From the NCBI RefSeq assembly GCF_007858285.1, contig NZ_VFIL01000008.1, positions 62,001 through 126,000 of the forward strand: a DNA stretch of 64,000 nucleotides. The letters run 5' to 3'. Of the stretch, positions 62,276 to 64,000 are shown in pieces (position 1 is the stretch's first letter; each line of letters starts with the position of its first letter). The stretch comes from Pseudomonas brenneri. GTDB lineage: Bacteria > Pseudomonadota > Gammaproteobacteria > Pseudomonadales > Pseudomonadaceae. The notes beneath the pieces were generated by a model. The model was not told where the DNA came from and did no database searches. It worked only from the letters and a program-made list of their open reading frames with translations. The position numbers were made by a program, and so were the translations under genes.

Positions 62276-63112
62276 ATGAATTATCGTCACGCCTTTCACG
62301 CCGGCAACCACGCCGATGTCTTCAAACACCTGACCTTGACCCGCCTCATCGCCCTGATGTCGCGCAAGGAGCAGCCGTTTGCCTATCTCGACACCCACGC
62401 CGGGATTGGTCTGTACGACCTGCAAGGCGACCAGGCCAACCGCACCGGTGAATACCTGGAGGGCATCGCCCGCCTGTGGGGCGAGGCGGACCTGCCGGCG
62501 CTGACCGCTGACTACATGCAGGTGCTGCACGAGATGAACCCGGATGGCCAGTTGCGCTATTACCCCGGTTCGCCAGAGCTGGCGCGACGCCTGACTCGTC
62601 CCCAGGACCGCGTGCTGCTCAATGAAAAACACCCGGAAGACGGCGTGCTGCTCAAGGACAACATGAAGGGCGACCGCCGGGTGAAGGTGCATCTGGGCGA
62701 AGGTTGGCATGTGCCACGGGCTTTGCTGCCGGTGCCGGAAAAGCGTGCGTTGATGCTGATCGACCCGCCGTTCGAGCAACTCGACGAGATGCAGCGCTGC
62801 GCCGCCTCCCTCAAGGAGGCCGTGGGCCGCATGCGCCAGACGGTCGCCGCGATCTGGTACCCGGTGAAGGACCAGCGCATGTTGCGTCGCTTCTATCAGG
62901 ACCTGGCAGGTACCGGCGCGCCAAAGCTGCTGCGCGTGGAATTGCTGGTGCATCCGCTGGACACGCCCAACACCCTCACCGGCTCGGGCCTGGCGATTGC
63001 CAATCCGCCGTGGGGGCTGGAGGAGGAGTTGCGTGAGCTGCTGCCGTGGCTGTCGAAGAAGCTGGGGCAGACCCAGGGTGGGTGGCAGATGGATTGGCTG
63101 ATTGCCGAGTAA
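62276..63112 (+). CDS. rlmJ: 23S rRNA (adenine-2030-N6)-methyltransferase
   Basis: 278 residues. MNYRHAFHAGNHADVFKH start, SAM site YLDTHAGIGLYDL, and catalytic DPPF in LMLIDPPFEQLDE are RlmJ hallmarks. It methylates A2030 of 23S rRNA. Ribosome site CGCAGGAGC just upstream; the 161-bp gap to the divergent toxin-like gene has both promoters. Confidence 0.96.
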   Translation: MNYRHAFHAGNHADVFKHLTLTRLIALMSRKEQPFAYLDTHAGIGLYDLQGDQANRTGEYLEGIARLWGEADLPALTADYMQVLHEMNPDGQLRYYPGSPELARRLTRPQDRVLLNEKHPEDGVLLKDNMKGDRRVKVHLGEGWHVPRALLPVPEKRALMLIDPPFEQLDEMQRCAASLKEAVGRMRQTVAAIWYPVKDQRMLRRFYQDLAGTGAPKLLRVELLVHPLDTPNTLTGSGLAIANPPWGLEEELRELLPWLSKKLGQTQGGWQMDWLIAE

Positions 63113-63137
63113 CCGGATCTAAAGGCGGTCACAGAAC

Positions 63138-63171
63138 AAATGTGGGAGCGAGCAAGCCCGCTCCCACATTT
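63138..63171. repeat. Single REP-like palindrome / terminator between rlmJ and msrA
   Basis: AAATGTGGGAGCG...CGCTCCCACATTT with a short AGCAAGCC-type centre, between convergent genes. It is a collapsed form of the REP seen elsewhere and can act as a terminator in both directions (T run at each end). Confidence 0.85.
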
Positions 63172-63186
63172 TGATTGGGTTGTCTT

Positions 63187-63834
63187 TTAGATCGGGCAGG
63201 TCACGCCAGTACCGCCGATACCGCAGTAACCCTGCGGGTTCTTCGCCAGGTACTGCTGGTGATAGGCCTCGGCGAAGTACACCGTCGGCGCCTGGTCGAT
63301 TTCAGTGGTAATTTCGCCCAGCCCAGCCTTGGTCAGTTCTTGCTGATAGGCCTGTGCGCTGGCATTCGCAGCGTCCAGTTGCTCTGGCGTGGTGGCATAG
63401 ATCACCGAGCGATACTGGCTGCCGATGTCGTTGCCCTGGCGCATGCCCTGGGTCGGGTTGTGCAGTTCCCAGAACATCTTCAGCAGGTCTTCGTACTTGA
63501 GTTTGGCCTGGTCATACACCACCAGTACCACTTCGCTATGACCGGTCAGGCCCGAGCAGACTTCTTCATAGGTCGGGTTTGGCGTTAAGCCGCCGGCATA
63601 GCCGACCACGGTGCTGACCACGCCGTCGCGCTGCCAGAATTTGCGTTCGGCGCCCCAGAAACACCCCAGGCCAAAGATCGCGAATCCCACATCATCCATG
63701 AACGGGCCCAGCAGCGGATTGCCGTTGACGAAGTGCGTCTCGGGCAGGCTCATCGGGGTTTCACGACCAGGCAAAGCTTGTTCGGCAGTAGGCAGCACGT
63801 TTTTATTCACCAGGATTTCCGAGCGCAAGACCAT
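63187..63834 (-). CDS. msrA: Peptide methionine-S-sulfoxide reductase
   Basis: 215 residues, the longer E. coli-like MsrA. Catalytic Cys in FGLGCFWGAERKFW, then YAGGLTPNPTYEEVCSGLTGHSE and IGSQYRSVIY; resolving cysteines in the GYCGIGGTGVTCPI tail. Repairs S-methionine sulfoxide in oxidised proteins. Confidence 0.96.
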   Translation of the reverse strand: MVLRSEILVNKNVLPTAEQALPGRETPMSLPETHFVNGNPLLGPFMDDVGFAIFGLGCFWGAERKFWQRDGVVSTVVGYAGGLTPNPTYEEVCSGLTGHSEVVLVVYDQAKLKYEDLLKMFWELHNPTQGMRQGNDIGSQYRSVIYATTPEQLDAANASAQAYQQELTKAGLGEITTEIDQAPTVYFAEAYHQQYLAKNPQGYCGIGGTGVTCPI

Positions 63835-63901
63835 GATCAGTCCTCTCGTCAGGTTGAGTTAACAGTTCAGACCACCAGTGTGCCCGAGTGTTACAGCGCT
63901 G

Positions 63902-64000
63902 TCAGGCGATTGGCCCGCGTGGATAGCGTTTGAGCTTGTCCAGCAGCTCGGAGCCGGGGATTGGCCGGTCGAACAGGTAGCCCTGGCCGACGTCGCATCG
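63902..64000 (-). CDS. C-terminal end of an EAL-domain cyclic-di-GMP phosphodiesterase
   Basis: Only the last 32 codons are inside the window: RCDVGQGYLFDRPIPGSELL...KRYP, ending at the TGA at 63902-63904. The DVGQGYLFDRP segment is the conserved end of EAL domains. Any sensor or GGDEF domain lies outside. Confidence 0.85.
   Translation of the reverse strand, partial: RCDVGQGYLFDRPIPGSELLDKLKRYPRGPIA

Overview
This window is chromosomal DNA from a gamma-proteobacterium, almost certainly a Pseudomonas of the P. fluorescens group. The grounds are the gene order mrcA / pilMNOPQ-aroK-aroB-damX-like / gltB-gltD / hemE, the pseudomonad-type proteins, GC-rich codon use, and several copies of the Pseudomonas REP palindrome (core GTGGGAGCGGGCTTGCTCGC or GTAGGAGCGAGCTTGCTCGC). 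No rRNA, tRNA, prophage, insertion sequence or CRISPR array was seen. All calls come from reading the sequence; no database search was possible.

Layout. 1-23 kb is core housekeeping: the 5' end of priA, rpmE, a secreted nuclease, malic enzyme, penicillin-binding protein 1A, a type IV pilus/DNA-uptake assembly operon (pilMNOPQ) that runs into the shikimate genes aroK and aroB and an AAA-SPOR cell-envelope protein, glutamate synthase (gltBD), uroporphyrinogen decarboxylase, and a divergent MFS exporter/LysR pair. A strongly folded intergenic segment at 23.08-23.24 kb looks like an unannotated small RNA.

23.3-41.3 kb is one minus-strand operon of 20 tightly packed genes: a complete aryl polyene (APE) pigment cluster. 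It holds two acyl carrier proteins, an aryl-activating ligase fused to a dehydratase, a second dehydratase, a ketoreductase, two ketosynthases and a chain-length factor. It also holds an ammonia lyase, a methyltransferase, a halogenase-like flavoprotein, a thioesterase, two acyltransferases, a glycosyltransferase, a LolA-like carrier, an MMPL exporter and small lipoprotein/membrane proteins. Together these would prime, extend, tailor and export an aryl polyene to the outer membrane. The operon has been invaded by REP elements at two junctions. At one of them a fourfold 135-bp tandem array runs in frame into the LolA-like gene and has replaced its normal N-terminus.

41.5-50.3 kb holds an orphan ParA, trxC, selO, a large MscK-type channel, a K+/H+ antiporter, and a small protein resembling a detached serralysin C-terminal module next to AT-rich DNA. 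50.6-55 kb has a chemoreceptor, a ZapB/ZapA-like pair and an acyl-CoA dehydrogenase. 55-61 kb is the proline utilisation divergon putA/putP, with a control region carrying five PutA-like operator sites. 61-62.1 kb is an overlapping gene pair with the look of a glycine-zipper pore-forming toxin and its membrane immunity protein. The window ends with rlmJ, msrA and the 3' end of an EAL-domain gene.

The points most worth following up are the REP-to-LolA fusion, the orphan toxin/immunity-like pair, the structured RNA candidate, and the internally deleted PilM with a short secretin, which makes the pil operon look like the enterobacterial hofMNOPQ set.
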